The position numbers and the translations under genes were made by a program. This document shows, piece by piece, positions 9,418-17,926 of a DNA stretch of 64,000 nt (position 1 is its first letter; every line of letters starts with the position of its first letter). The stretch lies in assembly GCF_010672525.1 (NCBI RefSeq), contig NZ_JAAHGH010000004.1, positions 190,633 through 254,632 on the forward strand. The letters run 5' to 3'. This DNA is from Okeania sp. SIO2B3. GTDB taxonomy: Bacteria > Cyanobacteriota > Cyanobacteriia > Cyanobacteriales > Microcoleaceae. Under the pieces are notes generated by a model. It saw only the letters and a list, made by a program, of their open reading frames with translations. It was not told the DNA's origin and ran no database searches.

Positions 9418-11262
9418 TTACTCAATATAACTATCAATAACTTTCATAATATTAACCGCCGTTAATTTCACATAATTATCCATATATTTAGTACCAGGAG
9501 TAAGCACAGGTAAATTTTTCCTGTAAGTAGGCAGCCAAAATTCACTATTAATACTCCAATTTTTAACAGTACTTTGATAATTTTCCAGATAATTTTGAAT
9601 CAAATACTCATAGACAAACTGTTTTCTAACACTTCGACTTTTAACTTCCTCTCGATTTCCTGGATTCAGATAATAATCAAAGTTGGCATATTTAATATCA
9701 ATCACCTGAATAGAGATTTTATTCATAATTTTATTCAGGAAATTACTAAAGCTTTGATTGATTTCTTTGAGAGAGCGGAGTCTATCCTTATCCCGAAAGA
9801 GAGACAGATAAAATATGTTGTCTTTAAGGAGATATTCAGACCCCAAAACATAATCAATAAACCGTTGAAAAAATCTATCGGCAGATAATATGCCAAATTT
9901 AAGAGCTAGATAAAATATGTGATTCAAATTTTCCATCATTTGTAGTTGTTCGAGACTAAAGTCATCCAAAATTTCCCAATAAGAATAAAACTGATTTGGC
10001 AAGGAGTTAACTATCAGTGTATCTCCATCAAGTTTGCAGAATTTAGCCAACTCGTTAAAAGTATGATTTTCTAGTTCTGGGTTTTGATTAAGAAAGGCAA
10101 TTTTTAATTGATATTTATTGCATTTAAAGGTGGTGTAGTACTGTAAGTCATTCCAATTTTTGACTTTTTCAATTTTATATGAAGTTGTAGGTGGGATTGA
10201 ATTTGGAAGTGTGGAGTTTGAGCGATTATTTTTAGTATTAAATGAAATAACTACAGCATCGGGAAAAATATCCTTGCCGTTGACATGAAAAATCTTACTC
10301 AAATCAATAATTCTATTTTTGTAATTCAAATGAGCAATTATTTCAGAAGCAATATATCGGCTATTCAGATAACAGACAAAACATGGATTTGTGTATCTGA
10401 GCAGATAAGTTAAACACATTCCCTCCCAAACACTATGAAAATTATTAAATCCCCATATTTTGCCATCTTCTACATCATCCAATTCCCCAAATAAAAATTT
10501 CTCAACTGCATCATAAAAATCCCAATAATCTATATCTTTTAACGCTGTATAGTTATCAATTGTTTCTAAAGCATCTCTCAAAGTATTGATGATTAAGGAA
10601 TAATAGTTTTCGCTAAACAGACTATATTCATACCCAATATACTTTTGCCGAAACCTAGCAGATAGAGCAGTAATTTCTGGATTAACATTTTCCCCTAATT
10701 TTTGTTTAATCTCAGTAAATATATAACAATACATTGCCACAATATCAGAAGCTTCATAAGATATTTGTTGGCGAGGAATATCAATAGAGTCAATAAAAAT
10801 AGCACCATTATTCAGGAAAGTAGATTTGTGAAGATAACGATGAATTTTACTATAGTCTATAGTTTCAGATTTACTAAGACGAGAGACAAGTGCTAATATT
10901 TTCAATTCATCGTAGACATCTAAAATATTATCTAAGGCATCAAGTTTGCTATAAAAAATGCTTTCTTGATTATTGTTTATAATAACTTCTTTTCCTGCTT
11001 CCTGTTTTAATACACCGTCACGGTCATTAATTTTGATATTTTTCTGCAAATATCCTTTTTCTTGATAAATATTTTGCACAATTTTCAGAACTTTATAGAG
11101 CTTGAAAAATAACTCACATTTAAAGTCAAATTTATTAATATTCGGGTCATCCTGAGTGAATCCTTTAGGTAAATGAAAAATCAACTTACCCCCCTTTTTT
11201 TCAATGCCGACAAAAGAATATTTAGTATTAACTCTAGGCTTTAATTCGGCAAAATTTATCAT
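9418..11262 (-). CDS. LlaJI/McrC-like restriction endonuclease subunit (614 aa)
   Basis: It resembles the LlaJI-family restriction subunit that partners an McrB-type GTPase. A PD-(D/E)xK-type core is suggested by FPDAVVISF (about 333-341) and VIDIKYANF (about 518-526), separated by a long insert. The N-terminus (KYSFVGIEKKGGKLIFHLPKGF) is typical of the family. The McrB-like gene lies upstream on the same strand, but 2 kb of repeats separates them, whereas such pairs are normally adjacent. No cytosine methyltransferase is nearby, so a modification-dependent (McrBC-like) activity is as likely as a classical system. The frame is complete. Confidence 0.65.
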   Translation of the reverse strand: MINFAELKPRVNTKYSFVGIEKKGGKLIFHLPKGFTQDDPNINKFDFKCELFFKLYKVLKIVQNIYQEKGYLQKNIKINDRDGVLKQEAGKEVIINNNQESIFYSKLDALDNILDVYDELKILALVSRLSKSETIDYSKIHRYLHKSTFLNNGAIFIDSIDIPRQQISYEASDIVAMYCYIFTEIKQKLGENVNPEITALSARFRQKYIGYEYSLFSENYYSLIINTLRDALETIDNYTALKDIDYWDFYDAVEKFLFGELDDVEDGKIWGFNNFHSVWEGMCLTYLLRYTNPCFVCYLNSRYIASEIIAHLNYKNRIIDLSKIFHVNGKDIFPDAVVISFNTKNNRSNSTLPNSIPPTTSYKIEKVKNWNDLQYYTTFKCNKYQLKIAFLNQNPELENHTFNELAKFCKLDGDTLIVNSLPNQFYSYWEILDDFSLEQLQMMENLNHIFYLALKFGILSADRFFQRFIDYVLGSEYLLKDNIFYLSLFRDKDRLRSLKEINQSFSNFLNKIMNKISIQVIDIKYANFDYYLNPGNREEVKSRSVRKQFVYEYLIQNYLENYQSTVKNWSINSEFWLPTYRKNLPVLTPGTKYMDNYVKLTAVNIMKVIDSYIE

Positions 11263-11439
11263 TTTTATCAGGAAGGAAAAAAGTGTTTAGTTATCTAGGA
11301 GAGAGGGAAGCAAGGAAGAAGTAAAGCAGATAAATAAATTTAGGGACTAATGTTAAGTCCAGATAGTTAGTGATTGAAATAAACCAGGGCAATAAATTTA
11401 GAGACTAATATTAAGCTCAGATAATCGGTAATTATAAAA

Positions 11440-12190
11440 CCAAAATATGAATTTCTTATCCACAACAAAGCCACTGACTACAAAATATCAGACTAAGCAA
11501 AAATTTCTATTGCGACATACGCAATAAAGCCACCGACTGCCAAAATATCAGACCGAGTAAAAATTCCTATTGCGACATAGGCAACAAAACCACCGACTGC
11601 CAAAAAAAATATCAGACTAAGCAAAAATTCCTATTGCGACATACGCAATAAAGTCATGGCAAAATATCAGACCGAGTAAAAATTCCTATTGCGGCATAGG
11701 CAACAAAACCACCGACTGCCAAAATATCAGACTAAGCAGAAATTCCTATTGCGACATACGCAATAAAGCCATGGCAAAATATCAGACCGAGTAAAAATTC
11801 CTATTGCGGCATAGGCAACAAAACCACCGACTGCCAAAATATCAGACTAAGCAGAAATTCTGATTGCGACATACGCAACAAAACCATGGCAAAATATCAG
11901 ACCGAGTAAAAATTCCTATTGCGACATACGCAACAAAACCACCGACTACCAAAATATCAAACTGAGTAAAAACTCCTATTGCGACATACGCAACAAAACC
12001 ACCGACTGCCAAAATATCAAACTGAGTAAAAATTCCTATTGCGACATACGCAACAAAACCACCGACTGCCAAAAAAATATCAGACTAAGCAAAAATTCCT
12101 ATTGCGACATACGCAACAAAACCACCGACTGCCAAAAAAATATCAGACTAAGCAAAAATTCCTATTGCGACATACGCAACAAAGCTACTA
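11440..12190 (-). repeat. Minisatellite of 12 units (~55-66 bp), partly coding-like
   Basis: Twelve tandem units, each with a core like AAAATTCCTATTGCGACATA followed by CGCAACAAAACCACCGACTGCC. Each core has a small hairpin ATTGCG/CGCAAT, and some units end in CATGGC instead of CACCGACTGCC. On the minus strand the best units translate to a 20-residue hydrophobic repeat AVGGFVAYVAIGIFTQFDIL (frame 11842-12072), but length variants with extra A's break the frame. There are no spacers, so it is not CRISPR. It sits between the two restriction subunits. Confidence 0.85.
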
Positions 12191-12199
12191 GACTTCTCC

Positions 12200-12547
12200 T
12201 AAAAATAAATTGCGATCTAATAATCAAAAATCTTATTTTGGTCTAGAAATTATGAGCAGAACATATCCACAGTCATCCTCAATTCAATCGCAACCTTTAC
12301 TGAGAATTAAGTATGAATAAAGAGAAAAATTATTAGATACAAGCAATAAAACTACACGAACAACGGCAGGAGTTAGTATCAACAAAAAAGGTGAGAATTA
12401 TTACACATGGTAGTAGTAGAGCGCCATGATTATCCCCATCAGAGAAAATCATTTTCACTTTAATTTATTGAAGAAATTTGACAACATTTCAACTACCTTT
12501 GAATTTAATTCGGAGGAGTATAAAACTAATGCCAATGATATCTTTAA
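12200..12547. other. Non-coding stretch
   Basis: AT-rich sequence after the minisatellite; no gene, RNA or repeat that I can support. Confidence 0.4.
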
Positions 12548-12809
12548 TTAGGGCTTGCTGATTAAATATAAAAGCACTGACAGATAAAAAATCAAGCCTT
12601 TCAAGGAGCGAAAAAAGTACCTGATTTTCAGTTGAAAACCCTCAAAAACTTAGCATAAGAGGCAGAAATTTTAGCAGAAAAATCAAGGAAAAAATATATC
12701 CGACTATCCCCTAATTAATTCCTCGTTTCTCCTAACTACTCTCTACTCCCCTACTCCCCTACTCCCCCGCTCCCCTACTTCTGAAAAAGACTTTTTCAGC
12801 AAACCCTAA
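12548..12809. mobile_element. MITE with TTAGGGCTTGCTGA ends (262 bp)
   Basis: The left end TTAGGGCTTGCTGA is matched in inverse at the right end TCAGCAAACCCTAA (one mismatch). No coding frame lies inside; the interior includes a CTCCCCTACTCC simple repeat. A second left end with similar interior sequence (GGGCTTGCTGATTAAAT, then AAGGAGCG and GCAGAAAAATCA blocks) begins at 43258. Probably a deletion derivative of an insertion sequence I cannot name. Confidence 0.65.
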
Positions 12810-12978
12810 TTACTGGTTTCTAATAATTGGGTAATTGTTACCACCAAGTCTGCTAAAACAGGTCATTTCAGTTATCAGTTATCAGTTGTAAAAAAACTCA
12901 AGCAATCGAGAAATTGTTAAATAAATTACGAGCAAATTAAGTAACAATTTTTATAATACTAAATCTGGTTGAAAATCT

Positions 12979-13240
12979 TACCGAAAAATTAAGGTATAAA
13001 GCCTCTCCACTCATGGATACAAAAGCGGTCGTTTTGCTAGCGCATAACTACGTTAACGGCTGTCGCCGACATGTTTGCGTAGCATTCCGTAGGAAAAAGC
13101 GGAGCTTCCTGAAGGGTGGGATGGCTAGGTCTCCTCACCATATCCAATCGACCAAGAGAAGAAAAAAATTCCTTTTAACCCAATCCTCTTCTTTTCAAGG
13201 AGAGGTAATTCTAAATTCTAAATTCTAAATTCTAAATTCT
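12979..13240 (-). mobile_element. TTCGGTAA-family MITE, inverse orientation
   Basis: It begins TTACCGAA and contains, inverted, the same blocks as the elements at 50764 and 59859: AAGCCTCTCC, GGTCGTTTTGCT, a CGGAGCTTCC block, CTCACCATATCC and AATCGACCAAGAGAA. A further partial copy lies at 32450-32600. No gene inside. The far end runs into TAAATTC simple repeats, so the boundary is approximate. Confidence 0.6.
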
Positions 13241-13313
13241 TGAACTCTTTCCTTTTTTATTCTGCCTTTTCCTGTATTAAATATCCTCTAGAAACAGCCA
13301 AAAATAAAATCAG

Positions 13314-14399
13314 TTAAAAAGTCAACCATTCACAAGAAATAATCGCATCAATAAAATCATCAGATAAAGCAATAAAATCAGAATATGTAATTAATTTCAT
13401 ACTTTGTTTATCCCCTTTTGATAATAAATCTTCCAAAGGTCTTCTATCTCTAGGAAATACACTATCCCACAGATAAAACATTAACTTATTTTCTATAGAT
13501 TCTTTAGTAACTTGATTATCTTCAGACTTCAAAAACCAAACCCCAATTTGTTTATCTTCAATGCGGCGAATTAGATGATGATTTACCTTAATAAAATCAT
13601 TCAACTTATTCACAAAAGAAACCCATTTCTCATCCCTACCTTCGATCGCTATATCTTTAATTTTTTCTATTCCATAACCAGGCACATCCACATATTCCCA
13701 ATCCCATCTCCGTTTGAAAGCACTATCTAAATAATAAATCGACTCATCCGAAGTATTAATCGTCGCAATAATTGATAAATTTCTAGGAATAGAAATTCTC
13801 TGACTTGTCAAATTTTCTAATACCCTTAAACCATCCTGATTATCACTCATTTCTAAATTCATCTTTGTCATCTTACAAAAAACATCAAAATTACTTCCAT
13901 CCACTTGTATATTTTTATCAGTTGTTTGAGCATCATACCCCATCGAACCTAACAAAGCCACTATTTCTAACTGTGATAAATTGATATCATAAGTTGACCA
14001 ATTATCTGTTTCTCTATCTAATAATTGAAAAATAGGACCGAATATAGCAGCAGCATTACCTCGGTTTAATTCGTCAATTACTAACAGCACATTCTCATTA
14101 TTATTATTAACTAAATGTTTGTAAGCTAATCCTAATGCTCGTAAAAAATGACCTTGATAAAATTTATATATAACTGAACTGCCGATAGTCTGTGGCAATA
14201 ACTTTCCGACAAAATCAGCATAAGTATATTCAGGATGAAAGACTGTTTTAATTGTATTTTCTAAGGATTTTGTTTGCTCATTCCATTGAATTTGTAAAGA
14301 ATTATTTGCTATCTCCCGTACTTTATAACTTTTGCCAGTACCAGGACTACCAAATAGAATTTTTTGAATAGGTTTAGTTGCTAGAGCTATTTCTGACAT
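13314..14399 (-). CDS. McrB-type AAA+ GTPase, restriction subunit (361 aa)
   Basis: The AAA+ domain has Walker A GSPGTGKS (residues 17-24), Walker B VLLVIDELNRGN (104-115), the McrB-family sensor segment IATINTSDES (211-220, cf. MNTADRS) and arginine-finger region AFKRRWDWEYV (227-237). McrB proteins bind GTP, assemble into a ring and drive DNA translocation for a nuclease partner. No N-terminal DNA-binding domain is present, as in LlaJI-type subunits where the partner gives specificity. The likely partner is the gene at 9418-11262, downstream on the same strand beyond the minisatellite. Confidence 0.85.
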   Translation of the reverse strand: MSEIALATKPIQKILFGSPGTGKSYKVREIANNSLQIQWNEQTKSLENTIKTVFHPEYTYADFVGKLLPQTIGSSVIYKFYQGHFLRALGLAYKHLVNNNNENVLLVIDELNRGNAAAIFGPIFQLLDRETDNWSTYDINLSQLEIVALLGSMGYDAQTTDKNIQVDGSNFDVFCKMTKMNLEMSDNQDGLRVLENLTSQRISIPRNLSIIATINTSDESIYYLDSAFKRRWDWEYVDVPGYGIEKIKDIAIEGRDEKWVSFVNKLNDFIKVNHHLIRRIEDKQIGVWFLKSEDNQVTKESIENKLMFYLWDSVFPRDRRPLEDLLSKGDKQSMKLITYSDFIALSDDFIDAIISCEWLTF

Positions 14400-14821
14400 A
14401 AATTAATTTCATAAGTCTACTTTAACTACTCAGAGTAACTTAATACCAATTCCCAAAAATAATGCTATACTTCCTCAAGACTTCAGTTATTAAGTAATAA
14501 ATAAGTAAGAGTAATGTTTTTAACGATTCGTTTCCATTAAGTGAAGATATCTTATGTCTTTGAACCCTACTTCCTACTCCGTAGGGACGTTAGATATAAC
14601 TTCCCTATCTTCTCTCAAGAAGAAGATGTAGCAAAAATGCATGAGATTTGGTATTATACACAATTATTCCAGTCTACTCTTGACTATTTAAAATTTACCT
14701 GTTATTGTATGCCTGGAATATAAATAGCAATCCTATAATAGGTTTTAACTAAATAGGTTTTAACTAAATAGGTTTTAACATTTAATCATAGTGGTTTAGT
14801 TTCCAAATCTCATTTACGCTT
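14400..14821. other. Non-coding stretch with short repeats
   Basis: 14443-14520 matches a dispersed AT-rich repeat also present at 43825-44010 and 62085-62235 (TTATTAAGTAAT... block). At 14738-14780 the unit ATAGGTTTTAACTAA occurs three times in tandem. The 60-aa frame at 14541-14723 has no recognisable features and is not called. Confidence 0.5.
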
Positions 14822-14855
14822 GGGTTTGGAGACCAAACCCCTACAGTTTTTTTTT
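14822..14855 (+). terminator. Hairpin followed by T-run
   Basis: GGGTTTGG AGA CCAAACCC forms an 8-bp stem, followed six bases later by nine T's. It looks like a factor-independent terminator, but this hairpin is also a common cyanobacterial interspersed repeat, and no + strand gene ends just before it. Confidence 0.4.
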
Positions 14856-14923
14856 CACAAATCATTTAGGATTACTAAACTTGAATAAATATCTAGGCAA
14901 AATTAATAGTAGAGGATTTCAAG

Positions 14924-15769
14924 ATGAAAAGAGAACACTACACTGAAGTCAAGCTTCCCAATGGGATGAAAATATTTTGTCTGCTCAAAAATGAAGTGAA
15001 GTTGGTTTATTCAGAAGTTCAGGATTACATAAAAAATGGGATTGAGTTGCACGAAGGCAATACTGTGTTTGATGTAGGAGCAAATATTGGTTTGTTTACT
15101 CTATTGACATATCAACTATGTAATAAAAATGTAAAAGTTTATGCCTTTGAACCTATCCCAGAAATTTTTGAAGTGCTGCAAGCTAATGTGCAACGTTTTG
15201 ATGCGGAAAAACTGATGGTATTTCCCTATGGACTTTCTCAGGAGTCCAAGAGTGTTACCTTCTTTTACTATCCAAAGGTTACTATCGGATCTACAATGTA
15301 CCCTCCTTCAAAAGAGGAAATAGATGAGCTTAAGCAGACGCTGATGCAAAATCTCATAAAAAATCTCAACATTGGCTGGACTAGCTGGATTCGTTGGATT
15401 CCACCATTTCTACGTCAGCTTATTATCGACAACCAAATAGAAAAAGGTTTTCAAGGAAAACAAGTCACTTGTCAGTTAAGAACATTATCGGAAGTTATAC
15501 GGGAGCATAATGTTGAGCAGATTGACTTGCTCAAAGTGGATGTGGAGAAAAGCGAGTTAGATGTACTTTTAGGTATTGAGGATCGGGATTGGCAAAAGAT
15601 TAAACAAGTTGTAGTGGAAGTTCACAATTTAGATTTTAAAATCGAGAAAACTACTTCCCTCCTCAAAGAAAAGGGATTGAGCAAGATTACAGTAGAGCAG
15701 AACCCTTTTTTCAACAATAACAGCATTGTATCTTTGTATGCCTTGCGACAGAAGTCTGAAGAAAAATAG
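14924..15769 (+). CDS. FkbM-family SAM-dependent methyltransferase (281 aa)
   Basis: Class I methyltransferase of the FkbM family. SAM motif I is VFDVGANIGLFTLL (about 49-62), followed by VYAFEPIPEIFEVLQANV, and later the family's typical DLLKVDVEKSELDVLLG segment. Family members methylate hydroxyl groups of sugars or natural products; the substrate here is unknown. The start ATG follows GTAGAGGATTTCAAG. The gene stands alone, with the stop codon directly abutted by a GGCGTTGGTGA sequence, the terminal repeat of another MITE family. Confidence 0.85.
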   Translation: MKREHYTEVKLPNGMKIFCLLKNEVKLVYSEVQDYIKNGIELHEGNTVFDVGANIGLFTLLTYQLCNKNVKVYAFEPIPEIFEVLQANVQRFDAEKLMVFPYGLSQESKSVTFFYYPKVTIGSTMYPPSKEEIDELKQTLMQNLIKNLNIGWTSWIRWIPPFLRQLIIDNQIEKGFQGKQVTCQLRTLSEVIREHNVEQIDLLKVDVEKSELDVLLGIEDRDWQKIKQVVVEVHNLDFKIEKTTSLLKEKGLSKITVEQNPFFNNNSIVSLYALRQKSEEK

Positions 15770-15968
15770 GCGTTGGTGAATCAAGCTATAAATTAGAGTG
15801 ATTGAAAAGTCAAAGTTAATTTTGGGCGTTATGTGTAATTTTCACCAGATGTCTAATAATGACAATAGACCACCATTAAAGTGCACCACCTAAATTTTTA
15901 ACAAAAAAAATTATTTCTAACTAAAAATAGTAACGGTGCGCAGTAACGCACCGCCAGCTATGATTTAT

Positions 15969-16030
15969 TTGACATCCTCTCCCGTTATAATCTTTGATTT
16001 AACGGGAGATTCCCAAACCTCACCAGTATG
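15969..16030 (-). mobile_element. Solo IS605-like right end
   Basis: Read on the minus strand: GAGGTTTGGGAAT, an 8-bp stem with arms at 15979-15986 and 16001-16008 (CTCCCGTT/AACGGGAG), then AGGATGTCA. The loop ATCTTTGATT is shared with the hairpins at 9270 and 16364. This is the right-end plan of the tnpB element without an adjoining body, except for the small gene between it and the element at 16354. Confidence 0.55.
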
Positions 16031-16067
16031 AAAATTGCTATACATAATAATCTCACCCAAAAAATAA

Positions 16068-16334
16068 TCAGGCTAAAGATTGACGCATCGGAGTACGACC
16101 GTAAGGATGTCCCTTATAACTAATTACGATTTGATGAGCTAACCATAAATCTAAACACCGACGCATTAATAGGTAGCGATCGCGCCAAAGCTGATGGCAC
16201 TTGTCCGTAGATGGGCAGTCAATCACCATTACTACCCTAGACCCAACTAATTCGCGGCTTAACTGACAACTGTCTAAATCTATAGGACTACGAGTCTGAA
16301 ACCGTTCAATTGCGACAGATTCTATATTATTCAT
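16068..16334 (-). CDS. Conserved small hypothetical protein (88 aa)
   Basis: An 88-aa frame with protein-like composition (SRELVGSRVVMVIDCPS, QLWRDRYLLMRRCLDLWLA, IVISYKGHPYGR). It gives the impression of a cyanobacterial family of unknown function; I cannot name it. No signal peptide or membrane helix; three Cys. It lies between two IS605-like right ends that point the same way, so it may have been moved or bracketed by them. Confidence 0.5.
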   Translation of the reverse strand: MNNIESVAIERFQTRSPIDLDSCQLSRELVGSRVVMVIDCPSTDKCHQLWRDRYLLMRRCLDLWLAHQIVISYKGHPYGRTPMRQSLA

Positions 16335-16353
16335 CTAAAAATACTTTGGTAAT

Positions 16354-16733
16354 GTGACGTTCTCCTACATCAAATCAAAGATTATGATGTAGGCTTCCCA
16401 ACCTCACGGATCGGGCTTTCTGTTTCACAGGGAATGCAACCACTTAACCCTCCGCAGACAGAGACGACAAGACCCACCGCCTTTTTGTACTAAACAATTC
16501 TGTACTCCGGAAAGTTCCCTCAAGAGTTTTACCTTTTCACGGGCTGACCGCGAACTTCACTCCTTAAACCTCATACTCGCTATTTGTTTTCATGGTTCTC
16601 TCAGGTGCGTACTACCGCTACTCCTGATCTAATCACAATAACGCAAAAAAAAGCACACAATGCAAGAAGTAAGTGGACGCTACGCGGTTTATTTGTTGGT
16701 CGGCAATTCCCCGACTGTTAACATTTGTATAAC
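16354..16733 (-). mobile_element. IS605-like non-autonomous element, copy 2 (380 bp)
   Basis: Inverted partner of 8923-9309, with the same right-end stem (CCTACATCA at 16364-16372, TGATGTAGG at 16385-16393) followed on the minus strand by GAGAACGTCAC. The left-end hairpin has decayed here (GACTGTTAACATTTGTATAACC). The two copies differ by scattered substitutions, so they are not a recent duplication. Confidence 0.75.
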
Positions 16734-16755
16734 CTAGACTGCAAAGGTCTAAGGC

Positions 16756-16831
16756 TAGTCAGGTGTTGGCTGGCAAAGACTTCAAGCAGTCTGTCCAAGC
16801 CTTTGAACTTTAGTCCTTGGGTTCCTGACTA
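16756..16831 (+). ncRNA. Candidate structured RNA (three-stem fold)
   Basis: Three nested or adjacent perfect stems: outer TAGTCAGG (16756-16763) with CCTGACTA (16824-16831); hairpin AGACT (16777-16781) with AGTCT (16788-16792); and CCAAG (16795-16799) with CTTGG (16816-16820). This gives a three-way junction. No open frame is present and no known Rfam family is recognised. It lies just outside the left end of the IS605-like element. Confidence 0.35.
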
Positions 16832-17269
16832 CTATCTTTATTGATTATAAAATAAATATAAAGAACTTTGGGAATAATGTAAAGCAGAAATTTGTGTAAT
16901 TTATAGTTTTCTTGCTGTCAAAATAGATACCATTTATTCAAACAAAAGTCAAAAATAAAAAGTCAAAAGTTTTTGTTTTACTGATAACTGATACATTTTA
17001 TTTCGGATAAAATGTTTAAAAGCCAGTAGAGATTAAAGAAAAAAAAGTCTATAGCTGAAATGACAGTTACTCACAATGCACCAGTTTTTGATCGGCGCTA
17101 TCCTAATATTTTAGATATATTCAGATTGTCCCTATAGGTAAAGCAGTTGAAAGAAAGGTGAGGACAGATCAAAAGCAGAAAATTCAGACCACGCCAGATT
17201 TTTCCTTCTGCCTTCTGCCTTCTGCCTTCCGCTATAAAGCAAATATCAATCCAATCATTGGGAGGCCCC
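16832..17269. other. Non-coding upstream region of ABC1 remnant
   Basis: No gene. 17150-17230 carries a dispersed block (AAAGGTGAGGACAGATCAAAAG...) also present at 19088 and, inverted, near 32585, followed by a CCTTCTGCCTTCTGCC simple repeat. Confidence 0.5.
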
Positions 17270-17711
17270 GTGTTATCTAGCCTGACAGCAACTAATTCTC
17301 GCCGAGCTGAAATAGTCGAAATTGTGTTCCGTAATGGTTGGGGCTATATGAAAACCCTTCTCACAGGGGGCAAAACTGGCGAACCAGATATACCAACACC
17401 AGAAGTTCTACGCAATATTCTGGTAGATTTAGGCCCAGTATATGTAAAGCTCGGCCAGCTACTTAGTACCCGTCCAGACTTATTACCAGCAGACTATATA
17501 AATACCTTGTCAAGTTTGCAGGCCAATGTACCAGCAGTACCTTGGTCAGAAGTGGAAATCTTAATTCGTCAACAATTATCCCAACCTCTAGAAGAAATAT
17601 TTAGCGATATTAATACTGAGTGTGTAGCAGCAGGGTCTATCGCTCAAACTTATAAAGCGACCTTAAAAGACGGTACTGAAGTAGCTCTAAAAGTTCAACG
17701 TCCAGGTATTG
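17270..17711 (+). pseudogene. ABC1/UbiB-family kinase, N-terminal fragment
   Basis: The start is taken as the GTG at 17270 with GGGAGG upstream. About 147 residues match the N-terminal part of cyanobacterial ABC1 (AarF/UbiB/ADCK) atypical kinases: VDLGPVYVKLGQLLSTRPDLLP (the KxGQ motif), LSSLQANVPAVPWSE, then AAGSIAQTYKATLKDG (the A-rich nucleotide loop) and VALKVQRPGID. The protein then leaves the family and stops after RFHCIFY. The rest of the kinase domain (about 400 residues) is absent from the window. The break at about 17711 is a junction with a truncated gene from the opposite strand. Confidence 0.88.
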
Positions 17712-17926
17712 ACAGATTTCATTGTATATTCTATTAAATTGTAAAGTAACAAATAAGCACTTGTTTTCAGAGTATTTTCTAATTCAGTCTCTATTTTTTT
17801 AGCTTTACTACTTCCTTGACTTTCTGTAATTAATTTTATTTTTCCTTGCTGTAAACTTTGGAGGAAAATAAAATATTTACTTACTTCTTCAGAACGTTGA
17901 TTAAAATCTTCAAATGATATAGCCAT
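17712..17926 (-). pseudogene. MAE_28990-type HEPN nuclease, truncated
   Basis: The start ATG at 17926 overlaps the preceding DUF262 stop by one base (TAATG), so the two form one operon. The 71 real residues (ISFEDFNQRSEEVSKYFIFL ... TSAYLLLYNLIEY) fit the N-terminus of HEPN-like proteins that often follow DUF262 genes in cyanobacteria. After EYTMKS the frame enters antisense ABC1 sequence (VNTWTLNF). The C-terminal part, which would carry the rest of the fold and the RxxxxH motif, is lost. Confidence 0.65.

Noticed and set aside
11842-12072. 76-residue membrane protein gene
   Set aside because: It is a chance open stretch across three minisatellite units; adjacent units break the frame and no ribosome-binding site is seen.
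11440-12190. CRISPR array
   Set aside because: The repeats are contiguous, with no unique spacers of constant length and no cas genes nearby.
14541-14723. 60-aa gene
   Set aside because: AT-rich frame with no motif, no ribosome-binding site and no conserved look.
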